Of a stretch of DNA of 64,000 nt, positions 46,369 to 54,760 are shown one piece after another. The translations under genes were made by a program, and so were the position numbers. How positions within the stretch are numbered: the stretch's first letter is position 1; the number at the start of each line of letters is the position of its first letter. The DNA comes from Halorientalis marina (lineage in GTDB: Archaea; Halobacteriota; Halobacteria; Halobacteriales; Haloarculaceae). The stretch spans positions 2,418,001-2,482,000 of the forward strand of contig NZ_CP095487.1 of assembly GCF_023028345.1 (NCBI RefSeq), in the 5' to 3' direction. The notes beneath the pieces are model-generated. The model was not told the origin of the DNA and did not search any database. It was given only the letters and a program-made list of their open reading frames with translations.

Positions 46369-48399
46369 TCAGAAGCGGGCGGCCAGGTCGGCGGACCAGT
46401 GGAACTCGTTTTCGTAGATGATCGGGAGCGACGCGTCCGCGAGCACGTCCCGGAGCCGGTCGCGGTCGAGCGTCGCCCGCGAGGCCTGGCCGGCCAGCAC
46501 GGGGTCGTCACCGAACGGCGGTTCGTAGGTCGTCCCGTTTCGCCGCCCGGTCAGCGACTCGCAGGTCAACTCGAAGCCGTCAGGGGTGTCCTCCAGCCAG
46601 CCGACGACCGGCGTGCCCGGCGTCGGCGCGAGCGTGTACGTTCCGTCGCCGACCACGACGTAGTCTTTCCCCATCATAATCCGGCGTCTGGAGAGCTGCA
46701 TGGCCGGCTCCAGCCCGAAGCCGTTGACCAGTAGCCGCGCGAACGCCGTCCCGACGGTCGCGGCCTGCCGGTCGAGCACCTTCGTCAGCGTCACTGCCCC
46801 ACCGACGCTGCCGCCCTCGACGAGCGACGCCCCCTCCTGATAGGAGCCACAGGCGTTGAGGAAGAAGGTTCGCGTTCGCACGTCGTTCAGCGTCGCCGTC
46901 GAGAGGTGGCCGTCGGCGCACTTCAGTCCCGTCTCGTCGCAGTGGCCGATGTAGTGGACGAAGTCGTTGGGCGCTGCGAAGGTATCGGCGAGTTCCTCCC
47001 GGGTGAGGTGTTCCCGAACCGTGACCGACAGCGGGAGGTCGGCCGCACGGTCGCGGTAGATATCCGCGACGGCGGCGTGTTCCGCGGCCATCGCGTCGTC
47101 GTTCAGAACCACCTCGACGGACAGCGGCGTCCCCCGGTCGCGGTACCGCCCGCGGTTCCGGTAGGCCGCCGTCGTCGTCTTGAACGCGTCGATTGGTGCC
47201 CCCGGTGCGAGCCAGGCGTGAATCCGGCCCGCCCGCAGTTCCGGACTGACGACGGTCGTCGCGTCCGTCACCGCGACCTCGCCCTCGGTGCGGTAGAAGT
47301 CGTCGAGCGTCCGTTCGAGCAGTTCCGTCCCCCGCAGTTCCGAGGACTCCGGAAGGTAGACCAGACTGAGTGCGTCGAGCAGGTACGGGAGGGCACCGAC
47401 GTTCCCCGGTTCCGGGGCTGCGTACGTCGAGAAGTGCCACTCGGGCAGCGCAGCGTCCACGTCCCCCTCGGAGACGTTGAAGTACCGTGCCAGCCGCTCG
47501 GCCGGCGTCAGTTCACGGACGCGAACTGGATCCAGCCCGAACGCCCGCGCCGACTGGTGACCGTCACCGCCGCCCACGTCGCGCACGAGCGTATCGAAGA
47601 AGAAGACCTGTCGGAGCAGGCGCGCCACGCCGTGCTGGAAGGTCGGCAGTTCCCTGAACCGGTACCGAACGCCTGCCTCGGGAGCCACGAGCACCGGCGT
47701 CTCGGCGTCGGCGACGGTCACCTCGGCCCCGAGGTAGTACGCGAGCGGCGCCGCGACGAACAGGTAGTCGAGCGACGCCGGCACCCGGAGTTCGATCCCC
47801 GTCTCCGGCGTCGCCGCCGCAACCGCGTCCGGAATCGACGGCTCCGCGCCGGTCTCGACCACCGGCGGATGGTCCCGGAGCGACGGGTGAGACCGCCCCG
47901 GCCCCGTGGTCCGGTGGGCGGCCGCGAGGTGTGTCACTGCCGTCGCGACCCCCTCCGGCGTCGCCGGAACCGTGACCGTCGCGGGGTCGTTCAGCCGTTC
48001 CGAGAAACCCATCGTGACAGGCGTCTGCACCGGGAACTCGATGCACACCGTCTCCCCGTCGGACGCGACCTTGGCCGGGCCCTCGAATCGGAACGTCGCC
48101 TCGATTCCGGCGTCGACGGACGGTTCGGTGCCCGGCGTCAGCCGACAGGACAGTCGGTAGGAGCCGTCGCTCACGACCGCGCCACCGGTCAGATCGTACT
48201 CCCGGCGCTTCGCGTCCGTGAGCCGTGCCGTCGGTGCCGGTATCGACAGTCCGGTGACCGACCCGGTCACGGTCTCGTCGGCCGCTTTCGACAGCGCAGG
48301 TGCTGCCGAGCACGAACGCCAGTCCGTGGTTCGGATCGACACCGCGCCCGCCTCACCGATGGCTCTCACCCCCCCATTGGCCGCCACCCAGGCCAACAT
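46369..48399 (-). CDS. CHAT-domain caspase-like protein
   Basis: A 676-residue protein. The C-terminal part contains the CHAT peptidase dyad: His486 in FVHYIGHCDETGLKCADG and Cys517 in TFFLNACGSYQEG, followed by SVGGAVTLTKVLDRQAATVG and a FARLLVNGF segment. Residues 60-150 look like a beta-sandwich (GGAVVSDGSYRLSCRLTPGT) and 200-440 are mixed alpha/beta without a recognised domain. There is no signal peptide or transmembrane segment. CHAT proteases serve in cell-death and defence modules (separase/caspase fold), but many haloarchaeal ones are uncharacterised. No effector gene or toxin is obvious beside it; tbsP lies downstream on the same strand, 247 bp away. Confidence 0.82.
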   Translation of the reverse strand: MLAWVAANGGVRAIGEAGAVSIRTTDWRSCSAAPALSKAADETVTGSVTGLSIPAPTARLTDAKRREYDLTGGAVVSDGSYRLSCRLTPGTEPSVDAGIEATFRFEGPAKVASDGETVCIEFPVQTPVTMGFSERLNDPATVTVPATPEGVATAVTHLAAAHRTTGPGRSHPSLRDHPPVVETGAEPSIPDAVAAATPETGIELRVPASLDYLFVAAPLAYYLGAEVTVADAETPVLVAPEAGVRYRFRELPTFQHGVARLLRQVFFFDTLVRDVGGGDGHQSARAFGLDPVRVRELTPAERLARYFNVSEGDVDAALPEWHFSTYAAPEPGNVGALPYLLDALSLVYLPESSELRGTELLERTLDDFYRTEGEVAVTDATTVVSPELRAGRIHAWLAPGAPIDAFKTTTAAYRNRGRYRDRGTPLSVEVVLNDDAMAAEHAAVADIYRDRAADLPLSVTVREHLTREELADTFAAPNDFVHYIGHCDETGLKCADGHLSTATLNDVRTRTFFLNACGSYQEGASLVEGGSVGGAVTLTKVLDRQAATVGTAFARLLVNGFGLEPAMQLSRRRIMMGKDYVVVGDGTYTLAPTPGTPVVGWLEDTPDGFELTCESLTGRRNGTTYEPPFGDDPVLAGQASRATLDRDRLRDVLADASLPIIYENEFHWSADLAARF

Positions 48400-48622
48400 G
48401 TACGTCAGTTGTATCGACCTACTGGGTTATTATACTTCGGTCGGGTGAGCACGGTCTATTATATCCCCGTCGCTATCCGGCGATTTTTGTTCGATCAAAG
48501 TTGTAAATTTTATCTCCCAGGGGGCGGAGCTGGCGTGGTGCTGACCGCCGTCGGGATGGCAGACGACCACACGGCCGTCGCGGAGAGGTAGATTATTGTC
48601 CGGGCAGGTCTGAGGGTCGCCC

Positions 48623-49870
48623 ATGAGTTACGAGCACGTTCGGGAGGTCGACCCCGAGGTCGCCGACGCGCTGGTGGGCGAAGTCGAGCGACAGCGGGAC
48701 ACGCTCGCGATGATCGCCAGCGAGAACCACGTCAGCGAAGCGGTCCTCGAGGCACAGGGCAGCGCCCTCACCAACAAGTACGCGGAAGGCTACCCCGGCG
48801 AGCGCTACTACGCGGGCTGTGAGTACGCCGACGAAGTCGAACAGCTCGCCATCGACCGCGCGAAAGAGCTGTGGGGCGCGGAGCACGTCAACGTCCAGCC
48901 TCACTCCGGGACTCAGGCGAACCAGGGCGTCTACTACGCCGTCCTCGACCCCGGTGACAAGATTCTCTCGCTCGACCTCGAACACGGCGGCCACCTCTCG
49001 CACGGCCACCCGGCGAACTTCACCGGGCAGTTCTACGAGGTCGAACAGTACGAGGTCGACCCCGACACGGGCTACATCGACTACGACGAACTCCGCGAAC
49101 AGGCCGAGGAGTTCGACCCCGACATCATCGTGTCGGGCTACTCCGCGTACCCGCGCGAGGTCGACTTCGGCGCCATCCAGGAGGCCGCCGAGGCAGTCGA
49201 CGCCTACCACCTCGCGGACATCGCCCACATCACCGGCCTCGTCGCCGCCGGCGTCCACGAGTCGCCGGTCGGCGTCGCCGACTTCGTGACCGGTTCGACC
49301 CACAAGACCATCCGCGCCGGCCGCGGCGGCATCATCATGTGTGACGAGGAGTACGCCGACGACGTCAACGCGGCCGTGTTCCCCGGCGGGCAGGGTGGCC
49401 CGCTCATGCACAACATCGCGGGCAAGGCCGTGGGCTTCAGGGAGGCCCTCGAACCCGCGTTCGAGGCCTACGCGGCACAGACGGTCGACAACGCGAAAGC
49501 GCTGGCCGACCAGTTCCGGGAGCGCGGCCTCGAACTGGTTTCCGGCGGCACCGACAACCATCTCGTCCTGATCGACCTGCGCCCCTCGCACCCGGACACC
49601 ACCGGCAAGGAAGTCGAAGCCGCACTGGAGGAGGTCGGCGTCGTCCTGAACGCCAACACCGTTCCCGGCGAGACACGGTCGGCGTTCAACCCCTCGGGCA
49701 TCCGCGCGGGCACGCCGGGCCTGACCACCCGCGGCTTCGACGAGGCAGCGACGCGCGAAGTCGCCGACGTCATCGCCGACGTGGTGGACGCCCCCGACGA
49801 CGCGGACGTGAAAGCCGAAGCCGCCGCGCGCGTCGACGACCTCACCGACGAGTACACGCTCTACGAGTAG
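48623..49870 (+). CDS. glyA: Serine hydroxymethyltransferase
   Basis: A 415-residue PLP enzyme converting serine and tetrahydrofolate (or the haloarchaeal folate) to glycine and methylene-folate. Motifs: EVERQRDTLAMIASENHVSE at the N-terminus, YAEGYPGERYYAGCEYADEV, and the PLP lysine in VTGSTHKTIRAGRGG at about residue 228. The ATG at 48623 gives the family's exact start (MSYEHVREVDPEV). Divergent from the CHAT gene, with AT-rich promoter sequence GGTTATTATACTTCGG and CTATTATATCC in the 223-bp gap. Confidence 0.95.
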   Translation: MSYEHVREVDPEVADALVGEVERQRDTLAMIASENHVSEAVLEAQGSALTNKYAEGYPGERYYAGCEYADEVEQLAIDRAKELWGAEHVNVQPHSGTQANQGVYYAVLDPGDKILSLDLEHGGHLSHGHPANFTGQFYEVEQYEVDPDTGYIDYDELREQAEEFDPDIIVSGYSAYPREVDFGAIQEAAEAVDAYHLADIAHITGLVAAGVHESPVGVADFVTGSTHKTIRAGRGGIIMCDEEYADDVNAAVFPGGQGGPLMHNIAGKAVGFREALEPAFEAYAAQTVDNAKALADQFRERGLELVSGGTDNHLVLIDLRPSHPDTTGKEVEAALEEVGVVLNANTVPGETRSAFNPSGIRAGTPGLTTRGFDEAATREVADVIADVVDAPDDADVKAEAAARVDDLTDEYTLYE

Positions 49871-50029
49871 CTCGCCCGGTTCGACCCGAACGTGTTCCGA
49901 TTCTCGGGCGTACCCACCGACACGAGCTGACAGCGAGACGACAGTCTCTCGTATGAGGGCGCGGTCGCTCGTCCACGACCAGCATATTCAAGGGTTGCTA
50001 ACCCTAAGCGCAGATATCCCCGACTAACA

Positions 50030-51907
50030 ATGTACGAACACGACGTTCTGGTCATCGGCGGTGGCGGAGCCGGCCTGCGTGCGGCCATCGCGGCCCACGA
50101 GGAGGGCGCCGACGTGGCTATCGTGACGAAACTCCATCCCGTCCGGAGCCACACCGGTGCCGCGGAGGGTGGCATCAACGCCGCGCTCCGTGACGCGGAC
50201 TCCTGGGAGGACCACGCCTACGACACGATGAAGGGGTCGGACTTCCTGGGCGACGCGCCGGCCATCGAGACGTTCGCACAGGACGCGCCGGACGAGGTCA
50301 TCCAGCTCGAACACTGGGGGATGCCGTTCTCCCGCGAGGACGACGGCCGCGTCTCCCAGCGACCGTTCGGCGGCCTCTCCTTCCCCCGGACCACCTACGC
50401 CGGCGCCGAGACCGGCCACCACCTGCTCCACACCATGTACGAGCAGTGTGTCAAGCGTGGCATCGAGGTCTACGACGAATGGTACGTGAGCAACCTGGCA
50501 GTCACTGACCACGACGACCCCGAGGAGCGACAGTGCCACGGCGTCGTGGCCTTCGACATCAAGACCGGCGAGATCGAGGGGTTCCGCGCCGACGGCGGCG
50601 TCATCCTCGCCACCGGCGGCCTCGGGCAGGTCTTCGACCACACGACCAACGCCGTCGCCAACACCGGCGACGGGCCGGCGATGGCCTACCGCGCCGGCGT
50701 CCCGGTCGAGGACATGGAGATGATCCAGTTCCATCCGACCACGCTCCCCTCGACGGGAGTCCTCATCTCCGAGGGTGTCCGCGGCGAAGGTGGCATCCTC
50801 TACAACGAGGACGGCGAGCGGTTCATGTTCGAGCACGGGTACGCCAACAACGAGGGCGAACTCGCCTCGCGTGACGTGGTCTCCCGCGCCGAACTCACCG
50901 AGGTCAACGAGGGCCGCGGCATCGAGGACGAGTACGTCCACCTCGACATGCGCCACCTCGGCGAGGAGCGCATCCTCGACCGCCTGGAGAACATCCTCCA
51001 CCTCGCGGAGGACTTCGAGGGCGTCGACGGCCTCGACGAGCCGATGCCGGTCAAGCCCGGCCAGCACTACGCGATGGGCGGCATCGAGGTCGACGAGAAC
51101 GGCGAGACCTGCATCGACGGCCTCTACGCCGCCGGCGAGTGCGCCTGCGTGTCGATGCACGGCGCCAACCGCCTCGGCGGCAACGCCCTGCCGGAACTGC
51201 TCGTGTTCGGCGCCCGTGCCGGCTGGCACGCCGCCGACCGCGACATGGAGACGGCCCAGATCGAGACCGGCCCCTCCGCCAGCGTCGAGAAAGACGAGAT
51301 CGACACCCCCGTCTCGCCCGGCGCGGTCGACGCCGGCGACGAGGACGTGGCCGCCGACGGTGGTCCCGATGTCGACGACTCGGGGCCTCGCCATGCAACG
51401 GATGGCGGTGCCCTCGTCGAGGCCGACGAGGTCATCGAGCACCACGTCACTGCCGAGAAACAGCGCATCGAGGAACTCCTCGAACGTGACGAGGGCGTCA
51501 ACCACGCCGAAATCCGCGCCGACGTGCAGGAGACGATGACCGAGAACGTCAACGTGTTCCGCGAAGAGGGCGCGCTGAAGGAGGCCCTCGAGGACCTCCG
51601 GGTCGCCCGCGAGCGCTACCAGGACGTCTACGTCCGGGACCCCTCGCGGACCTTCAACACCGACATCATCCACACCATCGAGACGCGGAACATCATCGAC
51701 CTCGCCGAGTGTATCACGCTCGGCGCGCTCGCCCGCGAGGAGTTCCGCGGCGCCCACTGGCGCAAGGAGCACCAGGAGCGCAAGGACGACGAGTGGATCA
51801 AACACACCATGCTCCAGTGGAACGAGGGCAGTCCCGACCTCTACTACAAGCCCGTCCTGCTCGACGGCGAGAACAAGAGCTACGAGCCGAAGGAACGCTC
51901 CTACTAA
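50030..51907 (+). CDS. sdhA: Succinate dehydrogenase/fumarate reductase flavoprotein subunit
   Basis: A 625-residue flavoprotein. The FAD-binding GGGGAGLRAAIAAHEEG lies at about 11-27; the covalent flavin His is in HPVRSHTGAAEGGINAAL; HPTTLPSTGVLISEGVRGEG and the catalytic Arg region MHGANRLGGNALPELLVFG follow. Residues about 412-465 are a 50-residue Asp/Glu-rich insertion (DAGDEDVAADGGPDVDDSGP) before the helical domain. It oxidises succinate to fumarate in complex with SdhB, and no other sdhA is seen near sdhCDB, so this copy most likely completes the enzyme. It has its own promoter-like CATATTCAAGGG 48 bp upstream. Confidence 0.95.
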   Translation: MYEHDVLVIGGGGAGLRAAIAAHEEGADVAIVTKLHPVRSHTGAAEGGINAALRDADSWEDHAYDTMKGSDFLGDAPAIETFAQDAPDEVIQLEHWGMPFSREDDGRVSQRPFGGLSFPRTTYAGAETGHHLLHTMYEQCVKRGIEVYDEWYVSNLAVTDHDDPEERQCHGVVAFDIKTGEIEGFRADGGVILATGGLGQVFDHTTNAVANTGDGPAMAYRAGVPVEDMEMIQFHPTTLPSTGVLISEGVRGEGGILYNEDGERFMFEHGYANNEGELASRDVVSRAELTEVNEGRGIEDEYVHLDMRHLGEERILDRLENILHLAEDFEGVDGLDEPMPVKPGQHYAMGGIEVDENGETCIDGLYAAGECACVSMHGANRLGGNALPELLVFGARAGWHAADRDMETAQIETGPSASVEKDEIDTPVSPGAVDAGDEDVAADGGPDVDDSGPRHATDGGALVEADEVIEHHVTAEKQRIEELLERDEGVNHAEIRADVQETMTENVNVFREEGALKEALEDLRVARERYQDVYVRDPSRTFNTDIIHTIETRNIIDLAECITLGALAREEFRGAHWRKEHQERKDDEWIKHTMLQWNEGSPDLYYKPVLLDGENKSYEPKERSY

Positions 51908-51926
51908 ACCACCTTTTTCCCGCTCG

Positions 51927-52025
51927 GGTTCGCGCTTCGCGCGAACCACTCGCGGCAAAAACGTGGGCGAAAAAGCGGGACCTCGCTTCGCTCGGTCCCG
52001 TGAACCACCTCGCTCCGCTCTCACG
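51927..52025. repeat. Run of three to four hairpins after sdhA
   Basis: Inverted repeats follow one another: GGTTCGCGC-TTC-GCGCGAACC (51927-51947), GGGACC...GGTCCC (51977-51999) and CGTGA...TCACG (51999-52025), then CGGC-TCC-GCCG. They share TTCGC/GCTTCGCTC-like loops. They may serve as a terminator between the convergent sdhA and SRAP genes. Confidence 0.65.
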
Positions 52026-52103
52026 GCTCCGCCGTTCGAGCAGCGCTCGGCGGATGCGTTCTTCGTAATCGCTCGAACGACAGTGAAGCCCGGTCGACCA
52101 GGC

Positions 52104-52787
52104 TCAGACGAACTCGCCGAGCCCCGACTGTTCGGTCTCGTCGGGTTCGATGATTCCCGGCGAGTCGTTGCTCGGGTCGTTCACAGCCGTCGAGATGGGA
52201 TAGGCGTCGAGGTCGTCGTCCGGGTAGGGTCGACAGAGGTCGGCGCGCTCCTCGGGACCGCCGGTGAGCCACTGATCTTCCTCGTCTGCGGGGAGCACGA
52301 CGGCCATGCGGTGGTGGAGCGGCTCGATCAGGTCGTTCGGTTCGGTCGTGAGAATCGTGACGGTATCGAGCGGGTCACCCCCGTCGTCGGGCTCCCAGCG
52401 TTCGTGGACACCGGCCATGGCGAAGGCAACATCCCCCTCGCGATAGACACGATAGGGGCGTTTCCCACCGCGTTCGACATCTTTCCACTCGTAGAACCCC
52501 GAGGAGAGGACGAGACAGGGTCGGGACTCCCAGGCGTCGGCGAAGGCGGGCTTCTCCGCGACGGTCTCGGCACGGGCGTTGATATGCCCACCCTCGCCGG
52601 CGTCCGCCCAGGACGGTCGGAGTCCCCAGTGGAACCGCTGGATCGAGTCGGGGTCGTCGCCGGTGATCACCTCGACGGACTCGGTCGGTGCGATGTTGTA
52701 GCGAGGCCGGTAGGTATCGGGGACGGCGACGTCGAAGCGGTCGGCCAGGTCCGGCGCCGGTGCGAACAGCGAGGTGCGACCACACAT
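52104..52787 (-). CDS. SRAP/HMCES family abasic-site protein
   Basis: A 227-residue SOS-response-associated peptidase (YedK/HMCES). The catalytic N-terminus MCGRTSLFAPA keeps Cys2; NARAETVAEKPAFADAWESR and the active-site His in PLHHRMAVVLP are present; YEWKD of SSGFYEWKDVERGGKRPY also fits. These proteins crosslink to abasic sites in single-stranded DNA and protect them. Start at ATG 52787 is fixed by the requirement for Cys2. No other repair gene is adjacent. An acidic C-terminal tail (GIIEPDETEQSG) is typical for halophiles. Confidence 0.92.
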   Translation of the reverse strand: MCGRTSLFAPAPDLADRFDVAVPDTYRPRYNIAPTESVEVITGDDPDSIQRFHWGLRPSWADAGEGGHINARAETVAEKPAFADAWESRPCLVLSSGFYEWKDVERGGKRPYRVYREGDVAFAMAGVHERWEPDDGGDPLDTVTILTTEPNDLIEPLHHRMAVVLPADEEDQWLTGGPEERADLCRPYPDDDLDAYPISTAVNDPSNDSPGIIEPDETEQSGLGEFV

Positions 52788-52910
52788 ACTACCGTGTACG
52801 GCGGTCAGATACGTGGACCTGTCGCCGTTCAGACGGTGTTGTGGTTGTCCCTACCATAGGGTTAATACCGCTCGAAACCGTACTGATAGCCGGCGACAAC
52901 ACCGTTCATC

Positions 52911-53011
52911 GGAAGGGTGGCTCAGTGGTAGAGCGCTGATGGTCACCGCCAGACACGGCCATCAGTCTTCCCGCATATGGGCTTCGCGTGGTTCGAATCC
53001 CGCCCCTTCCA
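52911..53011 (+). tRNA. Aberrant tRNA-like gene (possible pseudo-tRNA)
   Basis: The ends look like a tRNA: acceptor GGAAGGG pairs with CCCTTCC, discriminator A at 53011, and the D arm GCTC-AGTGGTA-GAGC is normal. The middle is not: after the D arm, CTGATGG pairs with CCATCAG around a 16-base loop with no anticodon in the standard place (no U at 33), then a long region TCTTCCCGCATATGGGCTTC, and a T arm GCG-T-GG-TTCGAAT-CCCGC that has an extra bulged T. I could not fit a bulge-helix-bulge intron that repairs it. It may be a pseudo-tRNA or an unusual intron form. A duplicate of its 3' end lies 144 bp downstream. Confidence 0.55.
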
Positions 53012-53015
53012 CTCC
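52986..53015 (+). repeat. First copy of a 30-bp tRNA 3'-end repeat
   Basis: A 30-bp sequence covering the T arm, the 3' acceptor strand and four flanking bases of the tRNA-like locus, from GCGTGGTTCG to CTTCCACTCC. It is repeated exactly at 53130-53159. Confidence 0.85.
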
Positions 53016-53069
53016 GACACAGGATGCACCGCGAGACACGTCTGTGTCGAGCGGTATCGCCTGTGTCGG
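53014..53069. repeat. 10-bp inverted repeat between the two tRNA 3'-end copies
   Basis: CCGACACAGG at 53014-53023 pairs with CCTGTGTCGG at 53060-53069, with an inner GACAC/GTGTC pair around 53035-53048. The transcript would fold into a long stem-loop. Confidence 0.7.
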
Positions 53070-53129
53070 TGTGTGTCCGGGATTCGAAGGAGACAGCGTG
53101 GAGTCCGAGCACCGCGAGGAAGCACGCTG

Positions 53130-53159
53130 GCGTGGTTCGAATCCCGCCCCTTCCACTCC
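53130..53159 (+). repeat. Second copy of the 30-bp tRNA 3'-end repeat
   Basis: Identical to 52986-53015. No tRNA 5' half with matching acceptor (GGAAGGG) is found in the 80 bases upstream, so this copy is an isolated 3' fragment. Confidence 0.85.
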
Positions 53160-53254
53160 CAGCCGACACCCGACGAGACGCATCAGCGGCGCGTCGTCTC
53201 GGCGGCCGGGGACGAGACGGAACACATAGCATCGCGGGCGCCGAAGTCGCGGAT

Positions 53255-53500
53255 ATGGCCCACGAGGTGACGGTCTACTCACGGGAGCAGTGCCACCTGT
53301 GCGAGGAGGCACTGGAGACGGTCGAGGCGGTCGCGGCGGCGGTCGAGGCGACGGTCGAAATCGAGGAGGTGGACGTGGACGCGGACCCGGACCTGGCGGC
53401 GGAGTACGGCGACCGGGTCCCCTACGTCTTCGTCGACGGGCGGCCGGCGTTCAAGTTCCGGGTGGACGAGTCGGAGTTGCGCTCGCGGCTGGAGTCCTGA
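53255..53500 (+). CDS. Glutaredoxin-family protein
   Basis: An 81-residue thioredoxin-fold protein starting MAHEVTVYSREQCHLCEEAL, with the redox motif CHLC at residues 13-16, and the cis-proline in YGDRVPYVFVDGRPAF. Short proteins of this kind (glutaredoxin_2/DUF836-like) reduce disulfides or act as thiol carriers. ATG 53255 leaves no room for a longer N-terminus. It is 48 bp ahead of the sugar nucleotidyltransferase gene on the same strand; co-transcription is possible. Confidence 0.85.
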   Translation: MAHEVTVYSREQCHLCEEALETVEAVAAAVEATVEIEEVDVDADPDLAAEYGDRVPYVFVDGRPAFKFRVDESELRSRLES

Positions 53501-53548
53501 GCGGGCGCCGTCGGTAGGTCTATCTGGGTCGGCGTGGACGACGCGGAT

Positions 53549-54730
53549 ATGCAGGCTGTGATCCTGGCCGCGGGGGAAGGGACCCGGATGCGACCGCTGA
53601 CCGAGTCGACACCCAAGCCGATGCTCCCGGTTGCGGACCGGCCGCTGATGGCACACACGGCCGACGCCGCCGTCGAGGCCGGCGTCGACGAACTGGTCCT
53701 CGTCGTCGGCTACGAGGCCGAAAGAGTCCGCGAGTACTTCGGTGATGAGTACCGCGGCGTCCCCGTCTCCTACGCCCGGCAGGAGGAACAGCTGGGGACC
53801 GCAAACGCCGTCAAAGCCGCCCGAGACCACCTCGAAGGCGAGTTCGCGGTCCTCAACGGCGACGACCTCTACGACCCCGCAGGCCTGGCCGACCTCTTTT
53901 CCGGCGGGCCGGCGGTGGGCACCTACGAGGTTGCGGACCCGACGCCCTACGGCGTGTTCGCCATCGAGGACGGGACGGTGGTCGACATCGTCGAGAAGCC
54001 GGCGGACCCGCCGTCGAACCACGTGAACGTCGGCGCGTACGTCTTCCCCGCGGCGGCCCGCGAGTGGCTGGACGTGCCGACGAGTGAGCGCGGCGAGGAA
54101 GAGATCACGGACGTACTCGACCGGGTGATCGAGGAGTTCGCGGTCCGGACCGTTGAGATCGACCGCTGGATGGGCGTGGGCCGCCCGTGGGAACTGCTCG
54201 AAGCCAACGAGTGGAAACTCGGCGACCTCGACCGCCGTATCGACGGGACGGTAAAGGGCGACGCCGATCTCCGCGGACAGGTCGTGGTCGAGGACGGTGC
54301 GACGGTCGAACCCGGCGTCGTGGTCGAGGGACCGGTCATGATACGGAGCGGTGCCCACGTCGGCCCGAACGCGTACGTCCGCGGTGCGACACTCGTCGGC
54401 GCGGACGTCGAGGTGGGCCACAGCGTCGAGATCAAGAACACGGTCATCCGGCGCGGATCGAACGTCCCCCACCTCTCCTACGTGGGCGACAGCGTCCTCG
54501 GCATGGACGCGAACCTCGGCGCGGGGACGCAGGTCGCCAATCTCAGACACGACGACGAATCAGTGCGAATTACGGTCAAAGGCGAGCGGGTCTCGACCGG
54601 TCGCCGGAAGTTCGGCGTAGTCGTCGGCGACGGCGCGAAGACGGCGATCAACACCAGCCTGAACGCCGGCGTCGTCCTCTCGGGCGGCGCGACGACGACG
54701 CCGGGCGAAACCGTCACCCGGGACCGCTGA
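53549..54730 (+). CDS. Bifunctional sugar-1-phosphate nucleotidyltransferase/acetyltransferase (GlmU-like)
   Basis: A 393-residue two-domain enzyme. Residues 1-235 are the nucleotidyltransferase: MQAVILAAGEGTRMRPLTES, the QLGTANAVKAA and NGDDLY motifs, and VGRPWELLEANEWKL. Residues 240-393 are a left-handed beta-helix of hexapeptide repeats (VVEDGATVEPGVVVEGPVMI, AHVGPNAYVRGATLVGADVE). It would acetylate glucosamine-1-phosphate and make UDP-N-acetylglucosamine, or act on a related sugar. The start at MQAVILAAGEG is the family start; a five-residue extension from GTG 53534 is less likely. It supplies nucleotide sugars for S-layer glycans or exopolysaccharide. Confidence 0.9.
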   Translation: MQAVILAAGEGTRMRPLTESTPKPMLPVADRPLMAHTADAAVEAGVDELVLVVGYEAERVREYFGDEYRGVPVSYARQEEQLGTANAVKAARDHLEGEFAVLNGDDLYDPAGLADLFSGGPAVGTYEVADPTPYGVFAIEDGTVVDIVEKPADPPSNHVNVGAYVFPAAAREWLDVPTSERGEEEITDVLDRVIEEFAVRTVEIDRWMGVGRPWELLEANEWKLGDLDRRIDGTVKGDADLRGQVVVEDGATVEPGVVVEGPVMIRSGAHVGPNAYVRGATLVGADVEVGHSVEIKNTVIRRGSNVPHLSYVGDSVLGMDANLGAGTQVANLRHDDESVRITVKGERVSTGRRKFGVVVGDGAKTAINTSLNAGVVLSGGATTTPGETVTRDR

Positions 54731-54760
54731 GGCGATATCGGGGACGGGAGCGGGCCTCGC

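Noticed and set aside
46218..46421. A 67-codon plus-strand frame in the AT-rich gap between tbsP and the CHAT gene.
   Set aside because: It overlaps the end of the CHAT gene, has no family likeness and no plausible start signal; the gap is better explained as promoter DNA.
39682..50029. A genomic island or provirus inserted between sdhB and sdhA.
   Set aside because: No integrase, transposase or phage gene is found, most genes are ordinary haloarchaeal ones, and only an 11-bp tRNA-end repeat hints at insertion.
53016..53159. A second complete tRNA gene ending at 53155.
   Set aside because: Only the T arm and 3' acceptor strand are present; no GGAAGGG or other matching 5' acceptor, D arm or anticodon arm occurs in the preceding 80 bases.
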